Shown one piece after another: positions 29,901 to 43,299 of a stretch of DNA of 64,000 bases. The position numbers were made by a program, and so were the translations under genes. Every line of letters begins with the position of its first letter. Positions within the stretch are counted from its first letter, which is position 1. The notes below the pieces were generated by a model. The model was not told where the DNA came from. It did not search any database and saw only the letters and a list, made by a program, of their open reading frames with translations. This DNA comes from Lagopus muta (lineage: Eukaryota; Chordata; Aves; Galliformes; Phasianidae), in contig NC_064437.1 of NCBI RefSeq assembly GCF_023343835.1, forward strand, positions 52,774,972 through 52,838,971, written 5' to 3'.

Positions 29901-32900
29901 CACTGCAGAGCAAGAGGCAGAAGACAGATGAGGCTCCCATTTGGCTCTTGTCCCCTCTTTTGTCAGCCTTATGAAGACTGTTTCCTTTGCTCTGTTCTCT
30001 GGACTGTTTTAGTGGCCCTAGTTCCTAAATTCGTCTCCATCTTAAGACTGCTTTTTCTGGAAGGCCTTGAGCAGCACATGTGGCCCAGGTGTGATTGTAA
30101 CAGTGTATTCTTTCAGTGATAATCAGTCAGTCAGGTTCAGGTGCAATTGTACACCCTCCACATGGTAAATGGGATCTACATGCCAGAAAGCAGCAGTGGA
30201 GCTATTGTGGGTCCCTGCCTGCTTCTCAAGAGCATATGCATACTCCTGGGTGGTGAGGTAGCAATGCTGCATATATGGAGGTTTGTTTTGATTCCTCTGC
30301 TCCTCCTTCCAGTCCCTGATGCAGCAGGACCGCTACACAGTCTACAGCATCATCACCAACTTCATGGCCACCAGGGAGGAAGGTGAGGGTGCAGATGCCA
30401 GAACCACTCTGGGGTCGTTAGGGCTAGGAGAATGGCTTGCTTTCTCCTGCTCAGAGCGCTCTGTGGCACTGCCTGGAGAAAGCTGGAAGGAGCTTTGGGG
30501 CTGGGGAAGCAGAGCTGATTTCATGCAGTGTTGGTGAACTTGATTGTCCTGCACCTTCTTTCTGCAGAGCTGAAGGGCCTGGGTGCTGATTTCACTTTCG
30601 GCTTCATCCAGGTGATGGATGGGGAGAAAGATCCCCGCAACCTGATGGTGGCCTTCCAGATTGTGCGTGATCTCATTGTCAAGAACTATGCCCTGGGTGA
30701 GCCTGTGTCTGCTGTGCAGAACTGAGTGGGGGCCGTGTTGCTCTTTTCTTTCTCTTTTTTTTTTTTTTTTGAGTTGTTGGAGGGATGGCCCCTGGGGCAC
30801 GAGCGGGACTAAGTTGTGTCTGACATGACTTGGGAGCTGTAGAGCCAGCCTGTCACAGATGCTAAGCTTGGCAGCTGTGTCCCTCTTGCTCACTATCTCT
30901 CATCACCCTCTTCATTTTCTACTTGCAGGTCCCTTTGTGGAGGAGCTGTTTGAAGTGACATCCTGCTACTTCCCTATTGATTTTACTCCAGTGAGTGAGT
31001 CTGCTGCATGCTATAGCCTGTTCTTTCTGGTGTTTTCTCAGGGTCTCATGTTCCCTCCAGGGAATGGAAGGAGTGGGTGGTCAAGTGTCTTAGCCTGGGT
31101 ACTGTTGTCTTGTTAGATGTAGTATCTAGGCTGATGGCAGATTGGCTCTAGAGGTTGACATTGCTATTGCCATGCTGGATATGAGATGATGCATCCTCAG
31201 CTGATGGCTGGCCTGGGATGTTTCATGAACTGCTCTCTATACTTCCCCTCCAGCCCCCCAATGATCCACATGGCATCCAGAGAGAAGATCTGATCCTTAG
31301 CCTCCGAGCTGTACTGGCCTCCACACCACAGTTTGCTGAGGTAGGTAGCAGTTTGGGTTCTTGAGCACAGGCTGCATTTCATAATACTGCAACTCCTAGC
31401 ACAGCTCTGCAGGAAGTAAAAAACTGGGACCAGGAGACTGTGAACAGGCACCCCTGTGTCCTGGTGCTCTTTGTGCTCTGCCTGTCCCTGGGGCTGGACA
31501 TGTGGAGGGTTCTGCCTGTTGCACTTTTTTTTTTCCTACCTCTGCCTCTCCTGGTGAAGGCTGAGCTTGCAGCCCTGCAGGGCCATGGACAAAGTGGTAC
31601 AAAGAGCAGGATGAGTTTTAACCATCTCTTTCTGCAGTTCCTGCTCCCTCTGCTCATCGAGAAGATGGATTCAGACCTGCAAAGTGCCAAGCTTGACTCC
31701 CTGCAGACTCTGGTAAGGAGGCATCCACCACTCCCGCCAGCCCACAGCTGGACAGTGCCAGTAACAGCCAACCACAGCCAAGTTCCTCTCCTGTATCTGG
31801 CAGCCAAAGACTCCCTTTCAGAGCCCGGTTTACAATTTCCAGGATCCTAGTTAGGCCTGTATCACTCTTTCTTCTGAGTGCTTCACGCAGTCCAGCTTGA
31901 GCCTGCCAGGGTGGGCAGCACGCTGCTCTCTATTTTACTGGCACTGATTTTTTTTTTTCATTTTTTTTCTCCTGGCTCCTGTTTACAGACTGCTTGCTGT
32001 GCCGTCTATGGGCAAAAGGAGCTACAAGAATTCCTCCCTAGCCTCTGGTCATCCCTGCGCAGGGAGGTAAGTGCTGCAGAGCCCCTAACAAATGTTCCAG
32101 CACAGCTGGACTCCACCTGAGCAGGAGTTCACAGCCAAACCAGTAGAGCCCCGTATCTCCCACCAACCCCCACCTGTGGCCTTGTACAGTCCAGATGAAA
32201 AGGGGTTTGGGGGGGGACAGGCTACTCCTACCAGTGTGTCTGGGGGGCTTGTTGGGTGTGCTTGTTCAAAGCACACAGGAAGCAATACTGGAGCCTGAGC
32301 CTCTTCAGGCCATGTTGGGAGCGTGAAGCCTGTGGTTGGGGGTCAGCATTGAGCTTAGCTTACCCCATGGCATTTCCTGCAGGTGTTCCAGACTGCGAGT
32401 GAGAAGGTCGAGGCAGAGTGTCTGTCTGCATTGCACGCCCTTTCTGCTTGTCTCTCCCGTTCTGTGCTCAGCTCAGATGCTGAAGACCTGCTGGACTCCT
32501 TCCTTAGCAGCATTCTGCAAGGTAGGGAGACCTGCCTATCCCTGAGCAGAGTGGCCTGTTGGCACTGCCAGAGCTGCAAGCATCCTCCTAGCCAGAGGAG
32601 GTGGTCTGCCCTCACATTCTCCTTGAAGCCTGTTTCTTCTATTTCTGGCTTTCACAGCCAGTGTTGGCTTCTCTGAGAGAGTACCAGCTGTAGGAGGGAG
32701 GAGAAGTAGGAAATACAGTAGGAAATGCAGACTGAATGGAGTTGCTTCCCACTCTCTTTGCAGCGGGACGTCCAAAGCTTTGCTGTGTGCCTTAAACTGG
32801 GGGCAGCAGCTCTGCCCAGGAGGCTGCACTACAGCTCAGAGCTGTGTCCCAGGAGCACATCCCAGTCAGCCATGGCCTGCACATGAGGCAGAGGCGGTTC

Positions 32901-35900
32901 TGCTAGTGTGGCTGATGCCAATCCTATCTCAGATTGCAGGCACCATCTGTGTGAGCCTGACATGAAGCTGGTGTGGCCAAGTGCCAAACTGCTGCAGGCA
33001 GCAGCAAGTGCCTCCCTCCGCACTTACCATCGTCTCACCCACAGCATCCTTCCCCTGCTGCTGGAGCAGTACAACAAGCATTCGCAGGTGAGGGGCACCC
33101 TGGCTTTGGCAGTCAAAGGCAGCAGGGCTGAGTGCACCCTGTGACTCTGTCCAGCTTGGTGAGAGGAAGGGGGCATCAGCCATAGTGAGTGTCCTTCCCT
33201 GGCTGTGGGTGGGCGCCCCTGTTAACCCCGTGGCATTGGGCTGAGATGTAGCAGTGATGGAGAGTTGGGTTACACCTTTGTATCCCTGCAGAGCAGCCAG
33301 AGAAGGACAATCTTGGAAATGCTGCTGGGTTTCCTGGAGTTGCAGCAGAAGTGGGGACGTGTAGAAGAAGGTGAGGTTTGCTGGTCCTTCTTCTGGAGGA
33401 ACCCAGACTTCCTTAAGTGTGACCCTGGAAGCTTCAGGCACTGCATTGCCTTCCCTTATACTGGTGGAGAAGAAAAACTCATTGACTTGGGTGGCTGTGT
33501 GTGCAGCCTGCCCCAGGGATTTTGTGTGATTGGATGTGAACTGGCAGGGCATCAGAAAGAGTCTGGCTGGCGCTGTGGTGGTGGCTGTGCTGTGACAGTG
33601 AGATGCAGGCAGTGACTCCATGCTTCTGTCTCCAGATGAAAGTGCTCTGCTGTCGTTCCAAGAGACAGTTTGCTCTGTGGTGTTCTCAGCACTCACAGAT
33701 CCCAGCGTGCAGCTCCAGCTGGTCGGGATCAGGGCACTGACTGTCCTGGGCTCTTTGCAAGGTTGGTGTCTCACATCCCCTGGGGAGGCAGAGGGGAGGC
33801 ATTGCGCTGCTCTGGGAGCTGTGGTCAGCTGCCTGTGCTGCATGTGGATGCACAGGAGGAGTGGCAGCACTTGTTATTCAGTCTGTGAGCTCCAGGAACA
33901 CTTGATTTATCTTGCCTGCTTGTGCTGGGCACCTTGTATCTTTGGAGTTTGTGTGATGCTGCATTGCTAACAGCCTGGACAAGAAGAGGGAAGGATGCTG
34001 GCCAGAACACTGGGATCTTAGCCTCTGGCCAAGGGCATAATTCTTCTATGGCTCTTGTTCCAGGCTTCCTGTCTCCCTCTCACCTGGAGCTGGTTGTGGA
34101 TCATCTTGTCCGGCTTGCTCTTCATGAAGAAGATTCCCAGAGCAGGTGAGTGCTGGGCTGACACTGCTTCAGTCACCCATACTCTGGGAAGAGGAACGAG
34201 ACCTGGCTCTGCTACAGAGATGGTCTTAGTCTGGGTGGAGACAAAGGAACTGTGGAAAGTAGAGACCACGTGTGTGTAGAAGCAAAGGATTAAGCCAGGT
34301 GGTTTCTGGAATCAGAATTAGAAAGTGGGTCTGTCAAAGCAAGGGACCCTACTGCCAATAGGATGAAAAAGGCAGAATCCTGAGAAACGGTTTTCTGGTG
34401 GTACGTTCTGGCCCAGATCTTTGCAGCTGATGCACAGACAGCCCAGAGTTTGCATTGTTTACATCATCCCTCCTGCTCTCTTCCCTCCTGGCAGTGAAGC
34501 AGCAATGGAAGCAGCTGGATCTCTGGCCCCTGTCTACCCAAAAGTTTTCTCTGGGCGCATGGTGCCCAGGCTTGGAGAGGAGCTGCAGTCAGGTAGGACT
34601 GACAGCCTTGCAAAGGGGTTAATTTCTATTGGGGTGAAACAGAGAGACTGTGCCATATGGTTCTTCTCATTGAGGAATTCCTAGCACACAAGCTGTGTTG
34701 CTTGCACTGTGTCTGGGGATCACAAGCAGCCTGCACAGCAAGGACTGCCCTTGAGGAGCTGCCCAGTCACAGGCAGGACAGGATGCCTTGGACTTGGCTT
34801 GGGCCTGTCTTTTTGTGCTGCTACACTCCAAATTGAGCACTGCAAGGGGGCTGGGAGCCACTCCAACACCTCTCTGAGCTGCATTTCCTCTTTAGAGCGG
34901 GAGGAAGAGAGCTCCCAGGATCTCTGCTCCTTGCAGCAGCGCTGCCTGCAGGCCTTGGCAGCCGTGTCCACGCACACCAGCATCGTGAAGGAAACTGTCC
35001 CTGTTCTGCTGCAGCACCTCCGGAATGTGCAGAAAGGTAGCACAGCTGGCAGCAGGCAGCTCTGTGCAGCACCCACTCCTCAGGAGATGAGAAGGGAGGG
35101 CTGTGTTGCTGACCCCCCTGTGTCCTGTAAATGAGGCCATGCACCTGATTGCTGCCCTAAAATGCTGGTGTGGATGTGGGGGTGGGTGCAGTGGCTGTTG
35201 ATGCGATGCTGAATGTGCCCTGCAGGGAGCGAGGCCGGGAATGCCCAGGAGGTGGTCTCAGTATGCCAGAGCCTGCACCGCGTGGCCCTGCAGTGCCAGC
35301 AGGACGCGGAGGGCTGCTGGTACTACCACCAGGCAGTGGTGCCGTGTCTGCTGGCTATGGCTGTTCAGGCTGCCACACAAGGTAAGCAGTGCGGCTCGAG
35401 CAAGAGAGAGAACAGCAGCAGTGCGCTGGGCTTCTTGGTCCAGCAAAGAACGCTGCTGCTGCCACCCAACGGCAAACGCGGGCACTGCGGGCCCCTAGTC
35501 AGAGGCAGAGCACCGGTGCTCCATGGCATGTGGGTCACAGGGCTGTGCCTGCCTCTGGGCAGTGCCAGTGGGCTCCACCGCTTCCCTTTCCACCCGTTGT
35601 TTGCAGAGAGCAGCCACCCACTGGTAAGCAAGGCGCTGCTGGAGGAGGAGGTGCTGACTGCCATGGTCCCTGTTATCAGTGCTGCCACCACTCACCTTAG
35701 CCCTGAGTGAGTAGTGCTGGTGTGGGATGCTGGACACTGCCTTGGGGGAAGGGCAGGCTGCGCGTCCCTCTGCTGCTCCACAGAGGAGGTACTCAGGAAT
35801 TCTCTGGTGACACTCCCAGAGCAGCACATTGCGATGTCTCCTTTCTCTTAGGCTGGCTGCCCAGAGTGTATCTCATGTGGTGCCCCTCTTCCTGGATGGA

Positions 35901-37902
35901 GAGGTCTCCTTTCTGCCCCAAAACAGTTTTCCTTGCTCTTTCCAGCCCTTTGAGGTGTGTGGGGTGTTTTAATTGGGCAAGGATTCGGGATGTTGGCACA
36001 GGCTGCCAATGAGGATCATGGTGATGTGGGTGTGCTGTTCTTCCCCTACAGGATGGGGAGTGTTTGGAGCCACAGAGACGCCTAGTTGCCCTCCTCATGG
36101 CCTTTGTCTGTTCCTTACCCCACAATGTAAGTTGGTGAGGAGAAGGGTAGAAAGGGCCTTGGCTGAGCACCATTCTGTCCAGATCCATAGTGAGCTGCAT
36201 GGGCAGAGAAAGGGAGCAGTAGTGGACCTAGTTTGTAACACACTCCCTGTCTCTTTCAGGTGGTAATTCCACAGCAGGAACGGTTGCTCCGGGAACTGCT
36301 GGCACTGAGTTGCTCCTGCAGCTGTCCCTTCACAGCCACCACAGCTTCCAAGTGCTTTGCAGGGCTTGTAAACAAGCACCCAGCGGGTAAGGGAGGAAAC
36401 AGATTTTGGGGGTCCCTGCTCAGGGCTGGCAGGGAACTGGCTCAGTCTCCCACTTCTGTGTCCCCAGGGCAGCAGCTGGATGAGATCTTGCAGCTTGCAG
36501 TGAATAGGATGGAGCCTGGCCTTACAGAAGGGCCTCACCGAACGCAGGCACTCACCCTGCTGCTCTGGGTAAGGCTCCTCTATGGTGAGAGGGAAATGCC
36601 TCGGGGTGCCCCAGCTGTGTGATGCTGACTCTGCTCTGCCTGCACAGGTGACTAAAGCCCTGGTGCTGCGCTACCACCCCCTGAGCTCCCATCTAACAGA
36701 CAAGGTAGGCAGCAGTGAGGTTGGGCACTCCGGAAGGAGCCTTCCCACTCCCCCTGACTCTGGTCAGCAGCCCAAGTTGCCATGGCTCTCTTTTTCAGCG
36801 CTCTCTTCCTTACAGCTGCTGGGCCTGCTGAGTGATGTGGAGCTGGGCCCCACTGCAGCCGATGGCTTCTCCCTGCTCATGGCTGAGTCCCCAGACGTGC
36901 TGCACAAGGGCTGCCATGCTGACGTGCGCATCATGTTCCGCCAGCGCTTCTTCACTGACAACGTGCCCAAGCTGGTGCAAGGCTTCCATGGGGCTGGTGC
37001 CGGTGAGCAGCTGGCCCCAGCCTGGCCTCACCACTTAGTGCCCCTTTACCCTGGGGATCTGAGCCAGCATCCCCTCCTTCCCCTTGCTACTTGTGACCAT
37101 CTCTGCCTACAACAGATGTGAAGGCTAATTACCTGAAGAGTCTATCCCATGTGCTCAACCATCTTCCCAAGCCTGTGCTGGTGACAGAACTGCCCACGGT
37201 GAGAGCCAGCCTCAGTAAGGGGGCTGTGGCAGTGCAGGCTGCACAGCAGGGTTACTCACATTTCCAGTGTCATCTCCACCCACAGCTGCTTTCCCTCCTG
37301 CTTGAGGCTTTGTCCTGCTCAGACCGTGTAGTACAGCTCTCCACCCTGAGCTGCCTCCAGCCGCTGCTGCTCGAAGCCCCCCAGATCATGAGCCTGCACA
37401 TCGACACACTGGTCACCAAGTTCCTCAGCCTCACCTCCAGCCCCGCCATGGTGCGTACACCTCTCTCCTCTGCACCACATCCCCCTCTCCTGTGTCCCAG
37501 CCCCTTCCATCCTTCATTCCTTTCCCTTTCAGGCTGTCCGCATTGCTGCCCTGCGTTGTGCCCACGCGCTCACCAGCCTGCCCACAATAGTGGTAAGTGC
37601 TCCTGCTTCCTGCTCCTCCTTGTGCAAGTGGGTCCCAGCCATGGCTGGGGCAGCCAGCACCCTGGAGGGCTCTTGCTGAGAGCAGTAGTTGTCCTCCAGC
37701 TGCTCCCATACAAGGCCCGAGTTATCCGGGCGCTGGCCAAGCCTTTGGATGACAAGAAGAGGCTGGTGCGGAAGGAGGCAGTAGCAGCACGAGGGGAATG
37801 GTGAGTGCATGGCTCGAGCTGCAGGGGAGTCAGCATGTTTAAGAGGTGGCTGATGGCAGTCTCTGTCTTCACAGGTTCCTGGTGGGGAGCCCGGGCAGGT
37901 GA
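23978..37902 (+). CDS. MMS19: MMS19, cytosolic Fe-S assembly component
   Basis: 31 exons, all in phase, give 1020 aa (human 1030): 23978-24065, 26853-26901, 27645-27745, 29247-29332, 29681-29755, 30313-30382, 30568-30696, 30929-30990, 31254-31340, 31638-31712, 31989-32066, 32383-32521, 32933-33087, 33292-33370, 33636-33761, 34064-34145, 34495-34592, 34896-35036, 35226-35381, 35607-35706, 35852-35954, 36052-36126, 36260-36386, 36468-36568, 36648-36704, 36816-37002, 37116-37198, 37286-37450, 37533-37592, 37700-37800, 37875-37902. MMS19 is a HEAT-repeat scaffold that, with CIAO1 and CIAO2B, delivers Fe-S clusters to DNA polymerases, XPD and other enzymes. Nearly invariant blocks include GADFTFGFIQVMDGEKDPRN, EELFEVTSCYFPIDFTP, EVRIMFRQRFFTDNVP-like DVRIMFRQRFFTDNVP, and VIRALAKPLDDKKRLVRKEA. 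It ends WFLVGSPGR. It shares a promoter with UBTD1 and converges on ZDHHC16. Confidence 0.96.
24066..26852 (+). other. MMS19 intron 1, nothing recognised
   Basis: This 2.8 kb intron is CpG-rich up to about 24.6 kb and then turns more AT-rich. No exon, RNA gene or recognisable transposon was seen on either strand. Confidence 0.55.
27746..29246 (+). other. MMS19 intron 3, nothing recognised
   Basis: This 1.5 kb intron holds no supported feature. A locally GC-rich patch at about 28.7-29.1 kb has open frames on both strands without homology, so I treat them as chance. Confidence 0.5.
30755..30770 (+). repeat. T-tract in an MMS19 intron
   Basis: A run of 16 T, shortly after exon 7 of MMS19. Shorter T-runs lie near 27.28, 31.53 and 31.95 kb. 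They are simple low-complexity tracts. Confidence 0.7.
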
Positions 37903-38214
37903 GCACCCTGCATCCCCTCCCTGTGCTTACTGACAATCTGACCAGGACCCTGTCAATGCCGCGGACCCAGCTTCCCTTGGAGCCTGGTATTGCCTGGAGC
38001 ACTGAGGCTGGAGAATGGAGACCTGCAGGCAGCACCTCCCCTGTGGCCCCTTCCTGGTCCACTGCCCTCTCTTCTGCACCTAGCAGAGGGAAGGAGCTGT
38101 GCTGCTTATGACTTACCTGTACTGGGGACACTGAGGGACAGATTTGCCACGTGTGAACTGCACGGGCAGGCTTGTGCACACAGGTGCTCTGTGCAGCACC
38201 CCACGTGTGAGAGG

Positions 38215-38220
38215 AATAAA
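38215..38220 (+). terminator. MMS19 polyadenylation signal
   Basis: AATAAA about 310 bases after the MMS19 stop codon, only about 205 bases from the opposing ZDHHC16 signal. Confidence 0.75.
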
Positions 38221-38424
38221 CTTGTCTGTTTTGGTAATGCTGTGTGGGGTCTCAGCCTGGGCTGCACTGAGACCCCAGTGCCCACAGCTGAAGGGACTGG
38301 GTGCAGGTCCTTACTTCTCCTTGCAAGCTGGAATCGTAAGACTTCCTCTGCCCTCAGCCAGCTGTATCTCCCACCAAGGAGAAGAGTCAAACATCCTTGT
38401 TTTTTTTAAAAAACACAAAACACC

Positions 38425-38430
38425 TTTATT
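38425..38430 (-). terminator. ZDHHC16 polyadenylation signal
   Basis: AATAAA on the minus strand, about 370 bases beyond the ZDHHC16 stop codon. It is flanked by an A/T-rich patch (T-run then A-run at about 38400-38420). Confidence 0.75.
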
Positions 38431-38800
38431 GGATGCTCTTAAAAAGTCTCCCTGGGGAATGCTTAGGGGGCAGGTAAGCCATCCTCTGCCCCCTGCCCTG
38501 TCACAGAGCCACACTGGGCCCTGTGCTGGCCCATATTGGTGCGCAGTGAGGGCAGTACCTTCATCTAGACAGGAATAGCAACTGCCCCCTTCCCCAGGGC
38601 TGCCTGCAGCCACTGAGGCACTAATAGAGCAGGCAACCAGGCCTCAAAGTTCCATTTCCTAGAGCGCTGGCTCTGGTAGAAGGTGTGTGCCAGCACACCT
38701 GCCTTCCCCCAGCCACTTAGGCCAAACTGAGCCGTGGTTGTGGAGTGGGTCCCCTGTGTCTCCCCTGCCAGCAGGGAGGGACTGCTGCAGCACCCAGACC

Positions 38801-41800
38801 TCAGATGGCCAGGAGCGGTGCACGCTGCTCAGTCATGCAGGGAGGCAGCTCCCAGCTCAGGCCTGTTCCATGGGGCAAGTGAGGAGAGGGCAGCAGGACA
38901 CGGGTGAGCCAGTGCCTGTGGGAAGAGAAGCAAAGCCTGCAGCAAAAAGCTGAAGTCATGGCACTACAAAGTGGAGCCAGGGCTGTTAGGTGCCAGTGAG
39001 GTACATGAGTCCATGGCCCTCAGCTGCCACAACAGCCTCCCTCTCCTGGCAGAGGCTCAGCCAGAGCTTGCCACTAGGCAAAGCTGAGGCAGCTGGAGGC
39101 TGCACTACAACCGGGCTCAAAAACTGCTCTGGGTCCTCTGAGCCCTGTAAAACTGGTTCCTGGGTCCCAGCACCCTTGTGCTTTACCTTGGCACATCCAC
39201 TCCCAGAAACACCTTCCAGTTATCCCAGCTGCCGTAACTGTAGGGGTTTCTGAACACCTGTGGGCCAGAGAGATGCACATCAAGTCTGGCTCTGCATGGC
39301 TGGCCCTCCCACTCTGGGGCTGTGCTTACCTTGCCTTTCTTCTGCAGTCGCTGCCTCTCCTTCTTATTGATGTGCCTCTCAATGCTGGTTTCCCCACGGG
39401 TGATGAGGGCAGCATGCCACAGTGTGAGGGCACCCAGGGCCAGTGCTACTGAGCTGGGGACAAGCCACAGTAGGTTGCACATAGGTCTTCACCAGTGTCG
39501 TAACTGTGGGGGACTGAGTCTGTTTTCCTGAGCAAGTGCAGGTGGTTTGATGGCTTTAATCCCATGTGCCAGGGAGCTGAAGTCAGTTCTTGGAAGCCCA
39601 AGAGCCAGCAGGGCAGGGATGTCTGTGCTAGAGCAAAGCAGTCTAGCCCAGGGAAGGTGGCATACAATGGACAGCACAGCAGTGCTGCAGCGGGCCCCAC
39701 TGCTTTCCCCAGCACCCTCCCAGCCTCTGTAACCCCATTTACCTGCATAGGACCCAGAGGTAGACCACACTCTTATGGAAAGCTCGCTGGCGGAAGGAGA
39801 AGGTGGGTGGTGGGGTCTGGTAATATGTCTGAAAAAGGACAGAGAGGGGCACGTTACCAGAATGCTTTATAGTGTAAAGCCAGGCAGGTAGTGCAGTGCT
39901 CCTTTGATGAAGGAATCAGGCAGTTAGAAAAAACTGGCATCAGAACCAACACAACAGCCAGGGCAAGAGGGAGGCAGCCGAAGACAGCCACAAGACAGAC
40001 AGACACCACTTGAGAGCTGGCAGATGAATGATGAGCAGTGTGCTGGAGCTCAGGGAGCAGGTCACTGCACCACACAGGAGATGATGCTCAGGGTGAGATG
40101 TGTTTACATACTGCTGCTGCAGCTTCCCCAGGAGAGCAGAGCCTGAGTAGCATGCCAAACAGTGGCTTGGCCCCAGTGCTGTTGCTGCCACCAGCCAAAG
40201 CCATTGAAAGCTCGGTACATGGGGAAATCAGACCCAAAGCTGCCGGAGGTTGTGCCTGTAGCAGAGCTGCCCAGGCAGCCCTAACTCTGTGACTCATGAG
40301 ACAAGCATGGGGGCTGGTTCTGGCCTCAGGCTTCACTTTGAGAGCAGGATTCAGCCTGCAGGGCAGCTCTGCTCCACGCTGCCTGGAGCAGCTGGGGAGC
40401 AGGGATGTCCCACCTGGTTGGCGGCCACCTGCAGTCTCTCCTTCTCAAGTAGTTTCAGTCTCTAGGGGGATGGAAAACACAGGGCACCAGTTACATGGCT
40501 CAGAGGAAAGGGCCGTTCCTCTCAAACCTCACAGGACTAAGGCAGCAGGGACTTCACAGGAGGAGGGAGAGGAGAAGCAAAGTCAGTACAATGCTAGTGC
40601 TGGTTCAGCTTTGTTCTGCAAGCTCAGCCTAGGGAGACCAGGCAGCCTCTGAGTATGCCAGCACTTCCTCTCCTGGAGCAGATGAGGGGCCATCTCACTC
40701 AAACTCACCTCAATGGCTGCATAGGCATCCCGGAACATGTCCCAGCCGCTGATGCTGCAGTAGATGCAGCCCATGGTCATGAAGAGGCAGAAGGAGAAGA
40801 AGTAGCGGTGGTTGTAGTGCCCAACACAGTTATTGAGCCAGGCTGCCTCTAGGGTTAAAGGTGTGTAACTGTGATGGTCGCTAGTCCAAACCCACCCGAT
40901 GGGGATCAAGACACCCAGCCAGGCTCTGTGAACCCTCCCCTGCACTGAGTGACTCAGGACAGAAATGGAGCAGGGAGATGAGGAGGAAGCAGGGCTGGCT
41001 CCTCAGGAGAGTGCAGCAAGTTAGTACTGCAGAAGGATACGACAATGGTGGTCCATCTTCAGCACACACCTGGGGGGGAGGAGAGCACCACAAGTGTTAG
41101 TGCGAATTGCAAGCACCACGTCTGGGAGGGGGCAGCCAGCCCCCTCAGTCCTTCATGCTGTGCTAGAGGCAGGTAAAAAGCCAGCAGAGCAGAGAGGAAG
41201 GGGCGCATTTCTCATGGCTTATGGTGGGGAGGGAGAAGGATCCTACCCCGGGTAGCAGAGGCACTACCTGATGTGGTGGGGAGGCCGGGGAACATTACCT
41301 GTTGCAGATGCTGCAGTGATGGGTGCGAGCCGGCTTGGGGGCAATGCATTTCCTGCAGATGGAGACGCCAGTGAGATCGTTCTTGGCCTGCACACAGGTC
41401 AGAAAAGAGGATGTGCTCCCAAACCCCACACCATCCCCTGCTCTCCATGTGTTAGCCATACTCCCCCAAACCTGCCTCCCCTCCCAGTCCCTGTCTGGAG
41501 GACGCCTCCTGCAGTGATGCCAACAGGATGCTCCCAATGGTCAGCTGTACTGGTCCCCAGTGCCCAGCTGCAAGAGGCTGCACTGCCCATTAGTGCCCAG
41601 GCTCAGCCTCACCTGCGGAGGGTGCCCAGGCGAGGTGGTGATGGCCTTGTAGTAGTGGAAGACAATCATGATGAGATTCCAGTGTCCGTAGGCAAGATGC
41701 CAGCAAATCCAGGCAGGTGTGTATGTCTGCAGGATGAGGGGCAGCAGGCAGATGTATACGATGGCCACAATGGAGCTTGTCAACCCTATCACCAGTGCCA

Positions 41801-42204
41801 CAAACACCTAAAGGAAAAGGAGTTTGGGTCAGTGGAGTGTGCAGCACCTGCTCCATGCTGAATCCTCACTCCCTTCCACCTGGAGCAGCGCAGCTCAAGC
41901 TCTAGGATTCAGTGTCCCCAGCAGCATGCTCGCCACCCCAAACTCCTCTAGCAATGGAGGCACTCACCACACCAAACCAGCGGGTGACATGGTCCACCAG
42001 CCAGTAGACAGGCTCAAAGAGGGAGTCAAGCACCACGTCGCTGTCGGTGAAGGAATTGTAGAGCAGGGAGCGGAGACAGAGACGCCCGTAGTGCCACAGC
42101 TGTCCTGCCTGCCGCAGCAACTTAAAGCGCCGCCGCCGGCCCAGACGCAGGCACTTGAGGAGCAGGCGCATCACCGCTGCGAACATCCGCTGCCGGCTTC
42201 TCAT
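38801..42204 (-). CDS. ZDHHC16: Palmitoyltransferase ZDHHC16
   Basis: Ten coding exons (minus): 41968-42204, 41613-41807, 41299-41387, 41041-41069, 40709-40842, 40414-40461, 39743-39828, 39330-39453, 39187-39257, 38801-38915. All are in phase and give 375 aa (human 377). This endoplasmic-reticulum membrane enzyme S-acylates proteins such as phospholamban and is implicated in DNA-damage and FGF signalling. Membrane segments lie at about residues 80-105 and 115-140, then after the cysteine-rich domain (FFSFCLFMTMGCIY), and at SSVALALGALTLWHAAL. The zinc-binding domain contains CRKCIAPKPARTHHCSICNR and the catalytic DHHC at 180-183, followed by PWLNNCVGHYNHR. The last exon restores the human-like HWLTRVLLPS tail. 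Start ATG at 42204 gives MRSRQRM; a second ATG seven codons in (MFAAVMRLLL) is possible. It shares a promoter region with EXOSC1. Confidence 0.94.
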
Positions 42205-43299
42205 CCCTGCTGAGATGCACCTGCAGGGAAGAGGCTGGATGTGGGCAGGCCGCCCTGCTGCCGCTGTCCCGTGGGGAGGGCGTCCCCTCCTGGACGTGCT
42301 GATGGTGCAGCTCTTGCCAGGTGCCTGCCTGCACAGCGGGGCAGAGCTCTCCCTCACCCTGCACAGGACGCAGAGCAGAAGCAGGTGGCGCTGAGCCCGA
42401 GCTGGAGCCCGTGTTGCTGCTTTCTTGAGCTCTGCGCATGGAGAGGGGGACACGGGGCTCTCAGGCCTCCGCACCTGACCTCAGATGCTCCCTGCTCCCA
42501 TCTCGTCTTTCCCAGAGGGGAGGGGGATGGGGACTGACACGGAGAGTCTGACTCAGGGGAAACTAGAGACGGTGCGGGCACTTGGGGCGCTGAGCCCATT
42601 CCAGGGCAGGGAATGCTCAAAAACCACGGGGGATCCCCTCACCAGTCTTTCCTAACTGATTCAGAAATGAGGGAGCACACACAATATACATGCCCTGTCC
42701 TCACACCTAGAAGGCAGCATCTGGATGCCACTTCCCTTTGCCTCAGGTTCTGGACCAAGCTGCAGAGGCCACCCCACTCCTATCCCAACCTCACAGCGCT
42801 GTGTGAAAGTCCCAGTACCTCTCCTTCCCCCTCCCCCAGATCCTCCCAGGACAGTGCCACACTTCGCAGGCACCCCCAGGCCGAGGTGCCGTCCCTCAGA
42901 CAGCAAAGGAACACACAGCCAAGCGCTCGTCTTCCCATCGAGCCTCTCATCCCACTCAAGGGCCGTGCTGGGAGCAAGGAGGAACCCGAGCCGGCCCCGA
43001 AATGAGGCAAACGATCTGCCAGGTCGGGGCCCCAGAGCCTCCGTGCAGGCACGACCATAAATATTAACCAGCACGGACGACCCGGGATCCTGCCAAGGTC
43101 CCGTTCGCCTCGGCACAGCGCCAGGCGGCAGCGCCGCACCCTGCTCCAGGCACACGCACGGCGCAGCCGGCTCGCGGCGGCACCCAGCCCACCCTCAGAG
43201 CGGGGAGGTGGGCTTCGCCAACCCCGCGTGCCGCCCCCGCTCCCGGAGACACAGGGCTCAGAGATGCCCTCGCCCGTGACGGACGACGGCAGCTAAGGC

